A DNA stretch of 64,000 bases from assembly GCA_963691815.1 (NCBI GenBank), contig OY829667.1, positions 21,464,587 through 21,528,586 on the forward strand, written 5' to 3'. The position numbers were made by a program, and so were the translations under genes. Every line of letters starts with the position of its first letter. The stretch's first letter is position 1. Source of the stretch: Echiichthys vipera (Eukaryota; Chordata; Actinopteri; Perciformes; Trachinidae). The notes under the pieces were generated by a model. It did no database searches. It was given only the letters and a program-made list of their open reading frames with translations, and had not been told where the DNA came from. Positions 18,001 to 28,830 of this stretch are shown in pieces.

Positions 18001-19794
18001 TGACCTGTTGTTAAATCCAGAAAATGTAACCCCGTCCTAAGTCTTTCAACAGCCGACAGTGTGCATCACAGTAGTCGCTCAGGTGCCACAAGCTGCCACA
18101 GAGGCGTCAGTGCTTGCCAGTGCCAAAAAGCAACAATGGAGAGAAAGTACATTTGCTACTATCATTATGTAAAGTGAACGTTCATCATTTTATGGCTCAG
18201 GGACATAAATATGTGGAGGCAGTATTTTCCCACCTGCTGAACACACCAGTCAAGTGAGTGACTTGCTGCATATTTGTTGCAGTTGGGACATCTTTGTCTT
18301 GTTTACACATGCAAAATAACTCATGGCACCCGCACTTCAAAGAACCAGGTTTTGTGCTGAAGACAGAGGCGGTACTAAACAGTGTACAGAGACAACCGGG
18401 GGTTTTAGGGGAGGGACTCAGAGAAGCTCCTAGAGAGCTTTTCCTGGAGAGAATGGCATATTTTCCTGAGCCAATCAGATGGTAATTAAGTGATTTAGGA
18501 AGTCACTAGCAATGAAAAATAGAATAATAATAAATAAATGATTCCAGTTGGACCAGAATGTAAAGCCTTAATAATGAGTATACACTGTATATGAATGAGA
18601 ATAGTCTTTCAGTTCAAATGTACCAGCCATTTATGTCCCTCATGTCATTATAACTATGTATAACGTGACTCCACATCCATTCAGTTCTCTGTGCCTGTTC
18701 ATGGCTAATTCAGAGGGCATGTCTGCCAAGCACTGAAGTGTGGCCTGCTTTTTATTCTTCAGGGGATTTTTAGAAAGTGGTCACTACACCACCACCACCA
18801 CCACCTCCACCCCATCCTGCCCAAAATTGCTGGTTCAAAGACTTCCTGACAACTGGCCACAACAGACATTGCTGGCGGTGAATGGGAAGATGGATGGGCA
18901 GGGTTACTGGTTGACTGATATAAAGGACATGATAGAGGAGCAACATTTAGTTTCTTCAGTATGTAATGTAAAGGAATAGCCATACTGAGTCTTCCAAATA
19001 AGTTATTTTGTCTGTGGAGCCAACATGCTGTAAATAACACTATATAGACAGTATTAATACATACAGTATAATGTGATATGGTATGGAAAAGCCATGCATG
19101 CAATGGGATGCATAAATACATTTGACTAGAATTAGCTTTAATTGAAATACAATTAAAAAAATAATAACATAATGGTCTCATTAAACTACAAGTGAAATGA
19201 GCATATGGGCATCACATTTCCATTTAGCCTGCATCTTTTGGTTTTACTGTTATGCTGTTAATAGCTGTTAGCAGCTTTCATAGGAATGAATGAACGCCAT
19301 TTTTCTATATGTTGTCCATACTTTAGAGTTACAGCACCACATACAGGCCTGGCATGTGTTCTACAGCGTTTGGAGTCAGTTTCAATGGTTTCGGTGAATA
19401 CAGATATTTCTTGAGCCGAGTCTGTGTGGACGGAACGAGCTTCTGCACATTGGTTTTCCATGCAATTCAAGTGTGACATCTCTCAATATAATATAATAAA
19501 TATCAAATAGTTCCAAAACATCTATTGTGTTATTTTTATTGATGCACAATATAAACATAGTCATTATAATATCTACAATAATACATACACAATTTTGATA
19601 GGAAACTAGTTTCACTTTGTACCACAGAACAATGAAATAGTTGTGATTGATTTGTGTACACTGTTTCTGTTAATAATGTATTGTATTAAGTGTCCATTTC
19701 AATATAATATTCAGATTTATCATATAGAATTCAACATGCACATGTGTTTTAAGTTGCGTTAAAGAAGGTGGAGGTGGGGTTCAGATTATTTGAC
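18001..19794. other. Spacer, no gene seen
   Basis: An open frame at 18258-18485 (+) and another at 18759-19181 (-) have no domain or family resemblance and no supporting splice sites. The CCACCACCAC stretch at 18789-18811 is a short trinucleotide repeat. Confidence 0.4.
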
Positions 19795-19961
19795 ACATTT
19801 GAGCATTTAAAAATGTACTTGAAAGTAACGCAATAGTTGCTTTCCATACTTACTAGTTATGTTTATAATTTGTAACTCAGGAACTAATTCAGTTACTTTT
19901 TGGGGGAAGTATGTAGTAACTGTAACTAATTATTTCTTTAAAGTAACGTGCCCAACACTGT
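19795..19961. repeat. hAT-like MITE end fragment
   Basis: The right end reads AAAGTAACGTGCCCAACACTG. Together with alternating GTAACT motifs this resembles one end of a common fish hAT-type MITE. The opposite end was not found, so it is partial. Confidence 0.45.
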
Positions 19962-20025
19962 TGATAATACAGGGAAGATGTAACACAACATACAGAGATG
20001 AAAGGCTACTAAGAAATGGGTCGTT

Positions 20026-20100
20026 GTTATAATAATAATAATATAATAAGAAGAAGAAGAAGAAAAAGAAGAAGAAGAAGAAGAAGAATAACAACAACAG
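20026..20100. repeat. AAG/AAT trinucleotide microsatellite
   Basis: A run of AAT then AAG triplets with a few AAA interruptions, followed by AAC units. Confidence 0.9.
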
Positions 20101-20217
20101 CTATATGCTATGAAATAATACGATTTCATGTATAAACCTGTAGTTGGAGACTCATTGTTGTAGCATTATACTGTACTGTCTGTCCAGTGAAGCTCTTTAC
20201 AATGAAAACGACGGAAG

Positions 20218-20218
<1 letters not shown>

Positions 20219-20250
<32 letters not shown>

Positions 20251-20282
20251 CACACGCACACAAACACACACACACACACACA
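20219..20282. repeat. CA dinucleotide microsatellite
   Basis: Two CA blocks are separated by a short interrupted stretch (GTCACACGCACACAA). Confidence 0.92.
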
Positions 20283-20659
20283 GTGGTGCTCTAACAGGAT
20301 TACCCAACAGGGATGGACTGCATTTATAGCAGATAACGGGAACACCGTTGACACGACACGGCACGGTCTCACTGCTGTCGTTCTTGAATATTCCGTTTTT
20401 TACAACACCAAATAATATGAAATATGAATACGTTGAATAGGAGAAATGGAGACAATTTAAAGCTTAGAAGTAGTTCGGGACTCTCCGTTGAACTGCCTTA
20501 AGCAGTTAGTCAGAACGAGACCGGATCTAAGTCAACTTGCCTTCAAAATAAAAGGTTAAGGTTTTATTGTCTATGTCTAAATTCAAATGTGCTTTATTGG
20601 CCTGAAACTAATTAAACACTCCTATTTCCACAATGCAAGTGTAATCACTGACAATTAAA

Positions 20660-21300
20660 AAAGACAGTAAGTGTTTGATTTGATTTTTATTTGTCTCGAA
20701 CAATCGACATACTGTTCAGAAAAAATCTGATAAAAACACAAAGATAAAACACAAACAAAATCAAGTCTGATTGATTCCATCACAGAACAAAAAAGAATGC
20801 GTTCAAGAACGAGCAGGCAGAAGCATGTAGTGCTTATGTAGTCCTGTCCCCACTTCACAATATAATTACAGAAGCACAAAAAATTGTATATACTATGTGC
20901 TATATTATATACTGCATTTATGTATGCTGCATACGTTAATGCAGGTCATACAACAACATACCACACACATTCTATTACAATATACAACTATCAAACTACA
21001 ACATAGTACATTATAGTGACATTAAAATAAACAGTCGCAAATACAACATTTTAAAGATAAAAAGAATATCATACAATGAGATGTAATGGTGACGATGAAA
21101 CCAAATCTCCCTCAGGAAAAAGACTAATTTCTGGACCAGCACTTAATGAAAGCAAAAGACTTACTATAACTGCATTACTACTAACTTTGTCCTTACACTG
21201 CACTAGACTTCACTCTTGCACTGTTAATGTCTTCCATCCACGGATAATCTTTTATGGGATGGGGGTTATGTAATAGGTGTTATTATTGCTAATTATATGT
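20660..21300. repeat. Probable antisense LINE or retroelement tail
   Basis: The stretch beginning TTTTTATTTGTCTCGAACAA, followed by AGAATGCGTTCAAGAACGAG and CAGGCAGAAGCATG, resembles the reverse complement of a repeat 3' region known from fish. The ends are not defined and no coding is visible. Confidence 0.3.
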
Positions 21301-21424
21301 CTTGACTGTTTTTCTGGTTGTTTGTTGTTCTGTCATGAGCGCACGGAGGCCAGCCCCTAACAACTAAGTTGTATGCTCGCAGTAGTTGGATGTTGTGAAT
21401 AAGGAATTCTGTCTTCATCTTCAA

Positions 21425-21777
21425 TTCATTCATCTTCAACCGCTTATCCCGGGGTCGGGGTCGCGGGGGTGCTGGAGCCGAACCCAGCTGACATTGGGCG
21501 TGAGGCGGGGTACACCCTGGACAGGACGACAGTCTATCACAGGGCACATAGAGACATACAGAGACAGACAACCATTCACACTTACGGGCAATTTTAGAGT
21601 CTTCAATTAACCTAACACGTGCATGTCTTTGGATTGTGGGAGGAAACCGGAGTATCCGGAGAAAACCAACGCAGACACGGGGAGGACATGCAAACTCCAC
21701 ACAGAAAGACCCAGGCCGGGATGCGAACCTGTAACCTTATTGCTGTGAGGTGACAGTGCTAACCACTACACCACCGT
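21425..21777 (-). mobile_element. V-SINE-like tRNA-derived SINE, copy 2 (full length)
   Basis: On the minus strand the head reads GGTGGTGTAGTGGTTAGCAC with a good A box, and 30 bases later GGTTCGCATCC, a near-canonical B box. The centre has GTGTGGAGTTTGCATGTCCT, CCCGTGTCTGCG and ACTCCGGTTTCCTCCCACAA. The tail ends CCCCGGGATAAGCGGTTGAA followed by GATGAAT repeats. It is the best preserved copy in the window. It is a SINE and not a tRNA gene, since no anticodon arm or acceptor stem can be closed. Confidence 0.85.
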
Positions 21778-21899
21778 GTATTATTTTTTTTTATTTTTTG
21801 TATTAGCTCCATCTGTCATAAAAGAAAATTTAAGTTAAAATGTTTTGAATATCAGAAATAGCAATTGTAGCTTCTTATTTCTGAGGAGCAGTCATTTGA

Positions 21900-22292
21900 G
21901 CTCAACTCACTAGCTGCTCCATGTATTACCCTCAGTTGTAATGGCGGTGTCCTCACCAATACCATGACATTTCATTGTTCAACTAATCTTTTCATATTAT
22001 ATCTTACTGTATCTTATCATGTCAGTTCCAACATTAGTTTTTCCTGTTTCATGTGTTGAGTGCTATAACTGGGTTCACTTCACACTGTGAAATACATATT
22101 TATTTATTTACATATAGTTCCATTTATTCTAATATTTTATATGTACCTGTGTTTATATTGTTCATATTTTCTATATTTTTCTTAACCATTTATTGTTTCT
22201 TATTGCTGCTTCTTCTATGTTTGCTATCCACTTTGCTGCTGTAATAAGGACATTTCCCCTTTGGGGACTAATAAAGGAACATCTTATTGTAA
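21900..22292 (+). repeat. LINE 3' untranslated relic
   Basis: The end TTGCTGCTGTAATAAGGACA followed by TTTCCCCTTTGGGGACTAAT and AAAGGAACATCTTATTGTAA resembles the 3' end of CR1/L2-like LINEs. The region before it is T-rich with TTTATATGTACC-like words. No coding part is kept. Confidence 0.45.
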
Positions 22293-22304
22293 TAAGCCTG
22301 TGAA

Positions 22305-22480
22305 TGTTCTCATTCGTCCAGGTCATCGTTATCCTCAAAGCAATTTCAGTCAAAAACAACTGGACTGGTTGTTTGTCTAGGAAGACGTTTCACCTCTCAT
22401 CCAAGAGGCTTCATCAGTTCATGTACGCATCTGACCAGGCTGGGACTGGTGATGGAATCTTATTGTAACTTATCTTAGCC
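22305..22480. repeat. Interspersed repeat, class unknown
   Basis: The words GTTCTCATTCGTCCAGGTCA and GGAAGACGTTTCACCTCTCA, followed by TCCAAGAGGCTTCATCAGTT, are typical of a repeat seen widely in fish. I cannot name it or fix its ends. Confidence 0.4.
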
Positions 22481-22670
22481 TATGTAGAGCACATATAGTG
22501 TCTGTTTGGTTACATCCTGAATAATTATATCTAGGCTACATTTTAGCCTAAACTCACAAAGGCCTACTGCTTTAGCATTAGCCCTACTGTACGGAATTAT
22601 ATTTACGTGCTAGTAAAGCACATTAGAATTTGAAGTAAAGCTCTAGTGAAAACGACAGAGACCTCATAGG

Positions 22671-23642
22671 CAGTGACGTGCAGTGAGGGTTGGGGTTGGG
22701 GAGGCACTAGGGGGATGCCAATAGGATAGGAGGAGAGAATAGGATGCTGAAAACCATTTTAAAACACCAGTGCAACTGTATATTGCAGTATATCTGACCT
22801 TTACTGTAAATGACTATATATTGCAGTATATCTTACCTTTACTGTAAATGACTGTATATTGCAGTATATCTTACCTTTACTGTAAATGACTGTATATTGC
22901 AGTATATCTTTCCTTTACTGTAAATGACTGTATATTGCAGTATATCTTTCCTTTACTGACTGAAAGTCCAGCTTTGAAAAATGTCTTAGTTTAGAAATCA
23001 AATCCTCCATTTTCAGGGCGAGAAATGACAGCTTGTCGCTAAGCTCTACAGCGTCGCACAGCACACTTCTGTGTTTACTTTTTGCACACAGGTCAGAGTT
23101 CACCGTGATCTGGCTGCAGGCTATCAGGCTGCTCACTATCGCCGCCTGCCTTGAGGCAGAGGTACTGCCTGCCTCAAGCCAGGCATTTCCCCTGTGGATT
23201 TATGTCACAACAATAAGATGTAAATATTACACACATACGTAAAATACATTACTGAACACCATGGAAAAGAAGACGTATGCTTTTATTACATAAAAGTGTC
23301 CTCAACCATCATATTGGAAACATACACAGAAATGGGAACAAGCACGCGCAGAGGGCACGCGCTCAATACAGTTTGTGAGTGATTGCGCAATCTGGAGGGA
23401 GGCACGGCTGTCCGTGCCTCACCTCTCGTCTCCGAAGAGACTCCGTTTATTTAAATAGGAAATACAGAATTTTCTGCCATTTTTACTATAAAAACGGTCA
23501 AAATACATTAAGAACCACACCAAAATCATAGTCCAGAGGACAAATATTAATACTTGTGTTATTTTATTATTTCGTTTCTTTTTCCTCTCATGATGACAGG
23601 GGAGGCACAGCCTCACCTGCCTCCCCTGACCGCACGTCACTG
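22671..23642. mobile_element. Complete nonautonomous hAT-like DNA transposon (972 bp)
   Basis: The termini are perfect 11-base inverted repeats: CAGTGACGTGC at the left and GCACGTCACTG at the right, with further partial pairing of GAGGCAC. Directly outside both ends is the same 8-base sequence CTCATAGG (22663-22670 and 23643-23650). An 8-base duplication and CAGTG termini are the signature of the hAT superfamily. Inside are a 38-bp tandem array and a minus-strand open frame of 73 codons at 22915-23136 that may be a transposase remnant. No full transposase is present. Confidence 0.88.
22775..22959. repeat. 38-bp tandem array inside the hAT element
   Basis: Nearly five copies of a unit beginning ACTGTATATTGCAGTATATC follow each other with one or two substitutions each. 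The low divergence between copies suggests recent expansion. Confidence 0.92.
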
Positions 23643-23650
23643 CTCATAGG

Positions 23651-24672
23651 TAACTTCAAGCTAGCATCTGAGTTAATGTTAAAACTACAGCGCTTTATTT
23701 TGAAACTCACAACCGGAACCCCGGTATTATCGCGTTTGTAGCTTGATGCTGGTACCTGTCAAATAGTCCGGTTCTATCGGTGTTTCGCCGATATGCCGGC
23801 CGGCTCACAGGACTAAAGAGTCTCTCTCTAAAAAGATTTAGCGTGGACTTCCGGTAAAGGACTGAACCCAGGCACACATAACACACATAACGTTCTGCAT
23901 TTCAGTCCCGGGGCTTTCTTCTTCTCTGCAGCGCCCTGTGTTGCAACGGAATGGGAGCGAAACGAGCGGGCAGTCGAATGTGGACACAGGCTGATGGAGC
24001 AGGAACAACGGGAGAAGCCTGCAGTAGCCTGATACGGTGCTGAACGGCAGCGTGACCTACATACCGCAGAGCTTAATGGACGGTCTTCAGGACATCACTG
24101 AATGGATACATGAGACACTGAAGTCCCGTTCAACCTTGTTACACAGTAATACGTGACCTTCGCGTTTTATTTGCTGCTACAGAAGCGGACATGATAAGAC
24201 ACGTGAATGTGAATACGACTGAACAAAGAGAATCATCCGTGCAGAGCATGTTCCGCAAAATAAGGCAATAGGGTGAACAGCATGGAGCTGCATGCTGGAG
24301 GTGTTGCTGACCTTTTGTAACGCTCAGGGGTCAAGAGGCAACCAAAAGGAAAAACGAACCAAGCAAACCAAGTGGCTGGAGGACTCTGAATACTACACTC
24401 TCCCCTGCTATTTTCTCTTGGTACACTGCTGGGCTATCCAGCAGCTCTGCTCTGGGTCAGCCCACAGCTCAGGAGGCCCACAGTGGAGTCCGTATCAAAG
24501 GTCTTTTCAAGCTGGAACAGCCTGCAGATGCCTTATCCACTGGTGAGCGAGAGATTGTCTGGTGATCAGCAATAAAGTCGTCAACTAAGAGATAAAAACT
24601 GTAAGTGCTGTGCAGGAAAAGTCAGATTCAAATATACATTTGTGGCTGCCAGCAACATAAACTTTTGCCATT
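23651..24672. other. 5' flank and leader of the PAQR gene
   Basis: The stretch is less AT-rich than its surroundings and includes GCCGATATGCCGGCCGGCTC around 23790. Transcription of the PAQR gene probably starts somewhere here, but I cannot fix a start site or TATA box. A short upstream open frame of 84 codons begins at 24292. A possible leader donor CACTG|GTGAGC lies at 24540-24546 without a clear partner acceptor. Confidence 0.4.
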
Positions 24673-25833
24673 ATGCTTCTGAACTGTGGTCAGCCGTTAC
24701 CTCTTCTGAGGCATACGGACGTGCCGCCTCGGGTTATAGAAAACTTCATCCTGACGGGCTACCGCTTCCCAAACTACAGCCTGAGGGAATGCTTAATGTC
24801 AGCGTTCAGACCGACTAATGAAACAGGCAACTTCTGGACACACTTCCTCCCAGTTTTTATTTTTTCATTCTATTTTGTGGAGGTGTTTGGTTGGGAAGGT
24901 GCGCCGCAAGGTGACGCCCCATTCTTCTATCCTTTGTGGAACTATTTTATCGGGGTGTTCTGTCTATTAATGGCTAGCAGCATGGCCCACCTGCTCAACT
25001 CAATGTCTCTGGTGGTAAGAGAAGTCTGCTTCTTTGTGGATTACGGCACTATCAGTTCCTATACGGTTGGCTCATCGTTGGCATACTACTACTACATCCA
25101 CCCTCGGGCAGGGATAGTGGAGACAGGAGGCCACAATGGCTCCCATATGGACTTGAAACCGGAACCTCAAGGATCTCTGACATCATCCTATGCAATCCCA
25201 GATTTCAGTGTGTTCTTTGAGACCTTCTACATCCCGTCCGCATGTGTTGTAGCAATCATTTGCGTCTTATCATGCTGCAATACTCGCCAGAGGTGGAGGC
25301 GGCATCGATACCTCATCCGAACCCTTGTTTTCCTCCTCCCGTTCCTCATCTCTTCCACACCAGTTTTCTACCGCCTCCTCACCAGATCGCCTTATTCCAC
25401 CTCCTCCTCCTCTTTCGCTGCTTCCAGCTCTTCGGCCAGCTACTTCTATCGCCACTGCCTCTGGCTGCTGGTGTCAGCTGTCTTCAACATCAGCAAGTTC
25501 CCAGAGCGGTTAGCCCCGGGTCGCTTCGACATCTGGGGGCACAGCCACCAGTGGTTCCACTGTTGCACGTTTTTGTCAATCCTCGACGAACTCCACATGA
25601 TCAAGACTGAGGTGAGGGCAATTCTGCTCAGTCCGACCCTGGGGCTACCCCCTGCCACCATCTCCCGCCTACCCGGACCTACCATAGCTTCCACCTACGG
25701 TGTGATGCTCCTCCTTCAGACCACCATTGTCTCCATCATCACATGGTTCTCCTGGCATGCCAACTGCATCCACGGGCCCCAGAGAGACCAACTCGCAAAA
25801 GAACACCCCAAGAACCGCCTGAAATGCCACTGA
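24673..25833 (+). CDS. paqr9: PAQR family seven-helix membrane receptor, most like PAQR9 (membrane progestin receptor epsilon)
   Basis: A single uninterrupted frame of 386 codons encodes a PAQR (progestin and adipoQ receptor) protein. The family motifs are in order: TGYR at 28-31 and PTNETGNFWTH at 47-57, SxxxH ending at H106, FVDYG at 121-125, and PERLAPGRFDIWGHSHQWFH at 277-296 with H292 and H296. In the family H106, H292 and H296 form a buried metal site. About seven hydrophobic segments are visible (roughly 58-74, 88-110, 117-141, 186-202, 216-233, 261-272 and 343-362). The human protein is 377 residues. Absence of introns, NETxNFWTHFxP and FDIxGHSHQxFHxxTFLSI favour PAQR9, while FPERLAPGRFD also resembles PAQR5/6. 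A serine-rich insert sits at 238-256. The start chosen is the first ATG of the frame before the conserved region. PAQR9-type proteins bind progestins in membranes; this is family knowledge. Confidence 0.82.
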   Translation: MLLNCGQPLPLLRHTDVPPRVIENFILTGYRFPNYSLRECLMSAFRPTNETGNFWTHFLPVFIFSFYFVEVFGWEGAPQGDAPFFYPLWNYFIGVFCLLMASSMAHLLNSMSLVVREVCFFVDYGTISSYTVGSSLAYYYYIHPRAGIVETGGHNGSHMDLKPEPQGSLTSSYAIPDFSVFFETFYIPSACVVAIICVLSCCNTRQRWRRHRYLIRTLVFLLPFLISSTPVFYRLLTRSPYSTSSSSFAASSSSASYFYRHCLWLLVSAVFNISKFPERLAPGRFDIWGHSHQWFHCCTFLSILDELHMIKTEVRAILLSPTLGLPPATISRLPGPTIASTYGVMLLLQTTIVSIITWFSWHANCIHGPQRDQLAKEHPKNRLKCH

Positions 25834-26875
25834 TCACACAGACATTCTTTTTTTTTATTATCATCCCAACTGTGAAGGAAGATTTGCACATGGTACAGAG
25901 CCATGCCACAAAGAGAAGCGCACAAATCAGTGAAACGATGAAACATTTCCCTCCTGATTTCAAATACCTCGTATGTTCCAACCCCTGTGAGAGCATTTTT
26001 CAAGCTTTCATATGGGAAATAGGAGACAACAGGAGATGAAGGGATTATATTCTAAGCTCACCACAGGGTGGCTGTCTGGTTGAGTGGATATTGAAAGACT
26101 TTGCCAGTTTCTCCCCTGAGCTGCTCCAGCATGTTCCAACAGGATGTCTTAGCATTGGTGATAATAACTACCTCTAGGGACTGTACACTTGAGGACAAAG
26201 GAAAGGTGTTGGTACCCAGGAGAACATGTTCCATACAACATTTGGGTAATGTTGCTGAAATGTTACTGTGACCACTCACAGAAGTTGCTGATGTGTAGTC
26301 TGTTGTACTTCCTCCTGTTGCACTTCCCCTTCCCCTTCCTCTTAAACAGCATCTCTTGAAAAGTCTCTGCTACTGTATGGTTGCAGTTGAACCTATTGTT
26401 TCACACTGAATGAATCATTTCCTGGCCTCTGTTAACCACACCTTCTCTTCCTCTGACTTATGAACGCTCACACGCAGTTTCATTTCCTCTCTTGCCAAGT
26501 AACCCTTGCAGCAGGAAATGCGTTGGCCTTGACAATGCAACAGAAATAGCTTAGAGCATGTATCAGTTGTACAATGAAGCACTTTTAGAGGTGGTCAAAC
26601 TCCCCCCGTCCTTAAGAAGCCATGCAGGCTTTTCAACCTGAAAAGATGCGTTTCTTTGCTGAAGTATATAATGATGTCCTGCTAACATGTTCTGTTGGAA
26701 TATGTGGGTTATTTAGATGTGAGTTGTATACATAGTGCAGTGAAAACAGCTGCACTGTGCATGGTTTTCTTTACACTAATGACTAGTTCACAACAGATTG
26801 TGTTCACATTGCTCAAGTCCTCTAGTTCAGATTAAATATCATGTGAATCTGATGCTTTCTCATCAGTATGGAAAG
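25834..26875. other. 3' flank of the PAQR gene
   Basis: No coding exon is seen. The poly(A) signal AATAAA was not found close to the stop codon; ATTAAA at 26831-26836 is a possible but weak signal. The region may be a long 3' untranslated region. Confidence 0.4.
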
Positions 26876-26876
26876 T

Positions 26877-27130
26877 AGAGCTGCAACGATCAGCCGACTA
26901 ATCGATTAGTCAATTAACAGAAAAATATTCAGCAACTATTTTGAGAGGTTTTTCATGCAGAAATGACAGAAAATGCTGATTTTCAGCCTCTTCATTACTA
27001 TCTTATATTAAACTGAATATCTTTATCAGGATTTGGACTGACAAAACAAGACCTTCAAATCCATCACCTTGGACTTTGAGGAACTAGGATGGACATTTTC
27101 TGGCATTACATATACAAAACAATTAATTAT
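26877..27130. repeat. Interspersed repeat rich in ATCGATTAGT (MITE-like)
   Basis: The start GAGCTGCAACGATCAGCCGA, followed by CTAATCGATTAGTC, and the later CAGAAATGACAGAAAATGCT are typical of a frequent fish MITE. A related end piece, GATTCGATAGCTGCAGCCCT, lies at 45126-45145. The other terminus is not distinct. Confidence 0.5.
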
Positions 27131-27133
27131 GAT

Positions 27134-27581
27134 TAGAGATGCATCCATCCAGTTTTTTTCCGATCCAATCAGATACCGATACCTGGGCTGAGCGTATCGT
27201 CCGATACGGATCCGATCCTACTGTTGAAGGAATTAAGCTTATACCATGTGAGTGAAGGCATCAGGCTTGACATTTAGCCTTGTTAGAAAAAGCAACACAT
27301 TAACACAGATATAAATGTACTTTATATTATTTATTAACAAATAACAAAGTGTAAATTAGCAGCAAAAAGAAATAAATAACACTTCCATGTAAAGTGCACT
27401 GCAAACAAATATTTATAAATGTAATATAAAACCCTGCTGTTACAATACAGTTACAGTGATCTGGTCACTTCAATTCTGTGTATAATATTAATAAAAAATG
27501 ACTGGATCAGAATCCTGGATCGGCTAATTAGTCAATATCAGAGCTGATAACCGATCTGGATATTGGATCGGTGCATCTCTA
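27134..27581. mobile_element. Nonautonomous hAT-like element with TAGAGATGCA termini
   Basis: The ends TAGAGATGCA and TGCATCTCTA are inverted repeats, and several GATC/CGATCC words near both ends pair as well. The internal words AATACAGTTACAGTGATCT and GTCACTTCA recur at 43965-43990 in a related copy. The flanking 8-mers do not match, so the target duplication is lost or the ends are slightly off. Confidence 0.6.
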
Positions 27582-28445
27582 CTTAAGAATCAATGCATTT
27601 CATTCATAAAATATCACAGCACAATTCCAGCTTAAAAGCCTGCTTTGTGAACAGATGAAACCAGTGGCTGTTTTTTATGTCATGTGATGAACAGCAACTT
27701 CTATGAGCAAAAGCCATACTTTGGAAGAGTGATAGTTGAATTAATAGCTATATTGTATTGTTTTAGCACATCATCAGGAACTTCCTGGATAGATTTGCAC
27801 TTGACAGATAGATCAGGTTATTAGTTACCTAGCAGTTTGCCCCTTTTTATGTATTATCATTGCATAGCTAAGCATCAGTTTTTTTGAAAAATATATAACC
27901 GGCAATCTTTTAAAACCCAAAGGGTCATGTAATACCTCCATAATCCTCAGTGACTCTTGTACAGAGCCGCTGAAGACTTCCCATAAAGAATTTATTTTAA
28001 TATTGCACACAGGTTTAAGAATATATCGTCTTTGAGCACTTCGGGGGCTATGTAGTCTTCCAACCATCTGGAAAAACAAGGATTTGTTCATGAAAAAGAC
28101 TTCAAACCACTTCTCTGCACTATTATTTCCTAATCCAAATTAAGATGATAATTGAAAAGGTCCTCGCTCAATTTGTACAGTGTGAACCAAAATGTAAATG
28201 TGTTTATTGTCAATTATTAGCCTATAATCAATGTTACTTTTTATTATTTCATAGTTTGAAAAAAAAATCTTTTTCCTGTATTGTACAAAACTAGCAAAGA
28301 TATAAGTCATTTTTGGCCCTCTGTACATGAAACAGAGATGCAACTTTGGAAAGGGTTAAAAATAGTTTTATTGTTCAAGGGATGGGATATTTTTTTCATT
28401 CCGATGGACAGAAAAGTAATCGAAGAATCTGAGAATGTCTTCATA
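27582..28445. other. Spacer, no gene seen
   Basis: AT-rich sequence with short, unrelated open frames on both strands. Nothing recognisable. Confidence 0.4.
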
Positions 28446-28815
28446 AAAATGTCTTGTTAAATTCAAATTCCGGCATAAAATCATCCCAGGGTTTTTTTTT
28501 TGGTCTAACAACTATTAACGGAGAAATCCCGGAGAGTCACTGACAGCGGAATGCGGCTATCAGTGATTAGCTCAGGGCTGTACGGTGAAGGCATTGGTGC
28601 TTTGTTTTCTGTGTAGGGACTCATTCATGCTGCTGCAGAGGTGTGCTGTTATTTTCAGCAGTATTAGTGGTTAAAAAAGACTACCTTCACCGTGCTGCCC
28701 TGAGCCAATCAGAGATAGCCACATTTGGTCTCGATAGTTTATTTTATGAGTGTATTTGCAGAAAAAGACCCTGGGATGATTTGATGCCGGAATTTCCCTT
28801 TAAGGCCCCTCTGGG
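28446..28815. mobile_element. Foldback MITE, copy 1
   Basis: The outer arms ATTCCGGCATAAAATCATCC (28468-28487) and GGATGATTTGATGCCGGAAT (28774-28793) are inverted complements with one mismatch, and the pairing extends inward over CAGGGT...ACCCTG. A second pair lies inside: GTGATTAGCTCAGGGCTGTA with CGGTGAAGG on the left, and CCTTCACCGTGCTGCCCTGA with GCCAATCA on the right. The element can fold into one long hairpin and has no coding. Shorter relatives lie at 36515-36660 and 37740-37935. Confidence 0.72.
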
Positions 28816-28830
28816 ATTTCAGAGATGATG

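Noticed and set aside
20219..20282. Possible regular spacer array (CRISPR-like)
   Set aside because: It is a simple CA microsatellite. No array of unique spacers between identical repeats exists in the window, and the sequence is eukaryotic.
22775..22959. 38-bp repeats as a CRISPR array
   Set aside because: The units are contiguous with no unique spacers, and they lie in a hAT-like transposon.
24292..24546. Open frame of 84 codons upstream of the PAQR gene
   Set aside because: It lacks family resemblance. It may be an upstream frame in the leader, but it is not annotated as a gene.
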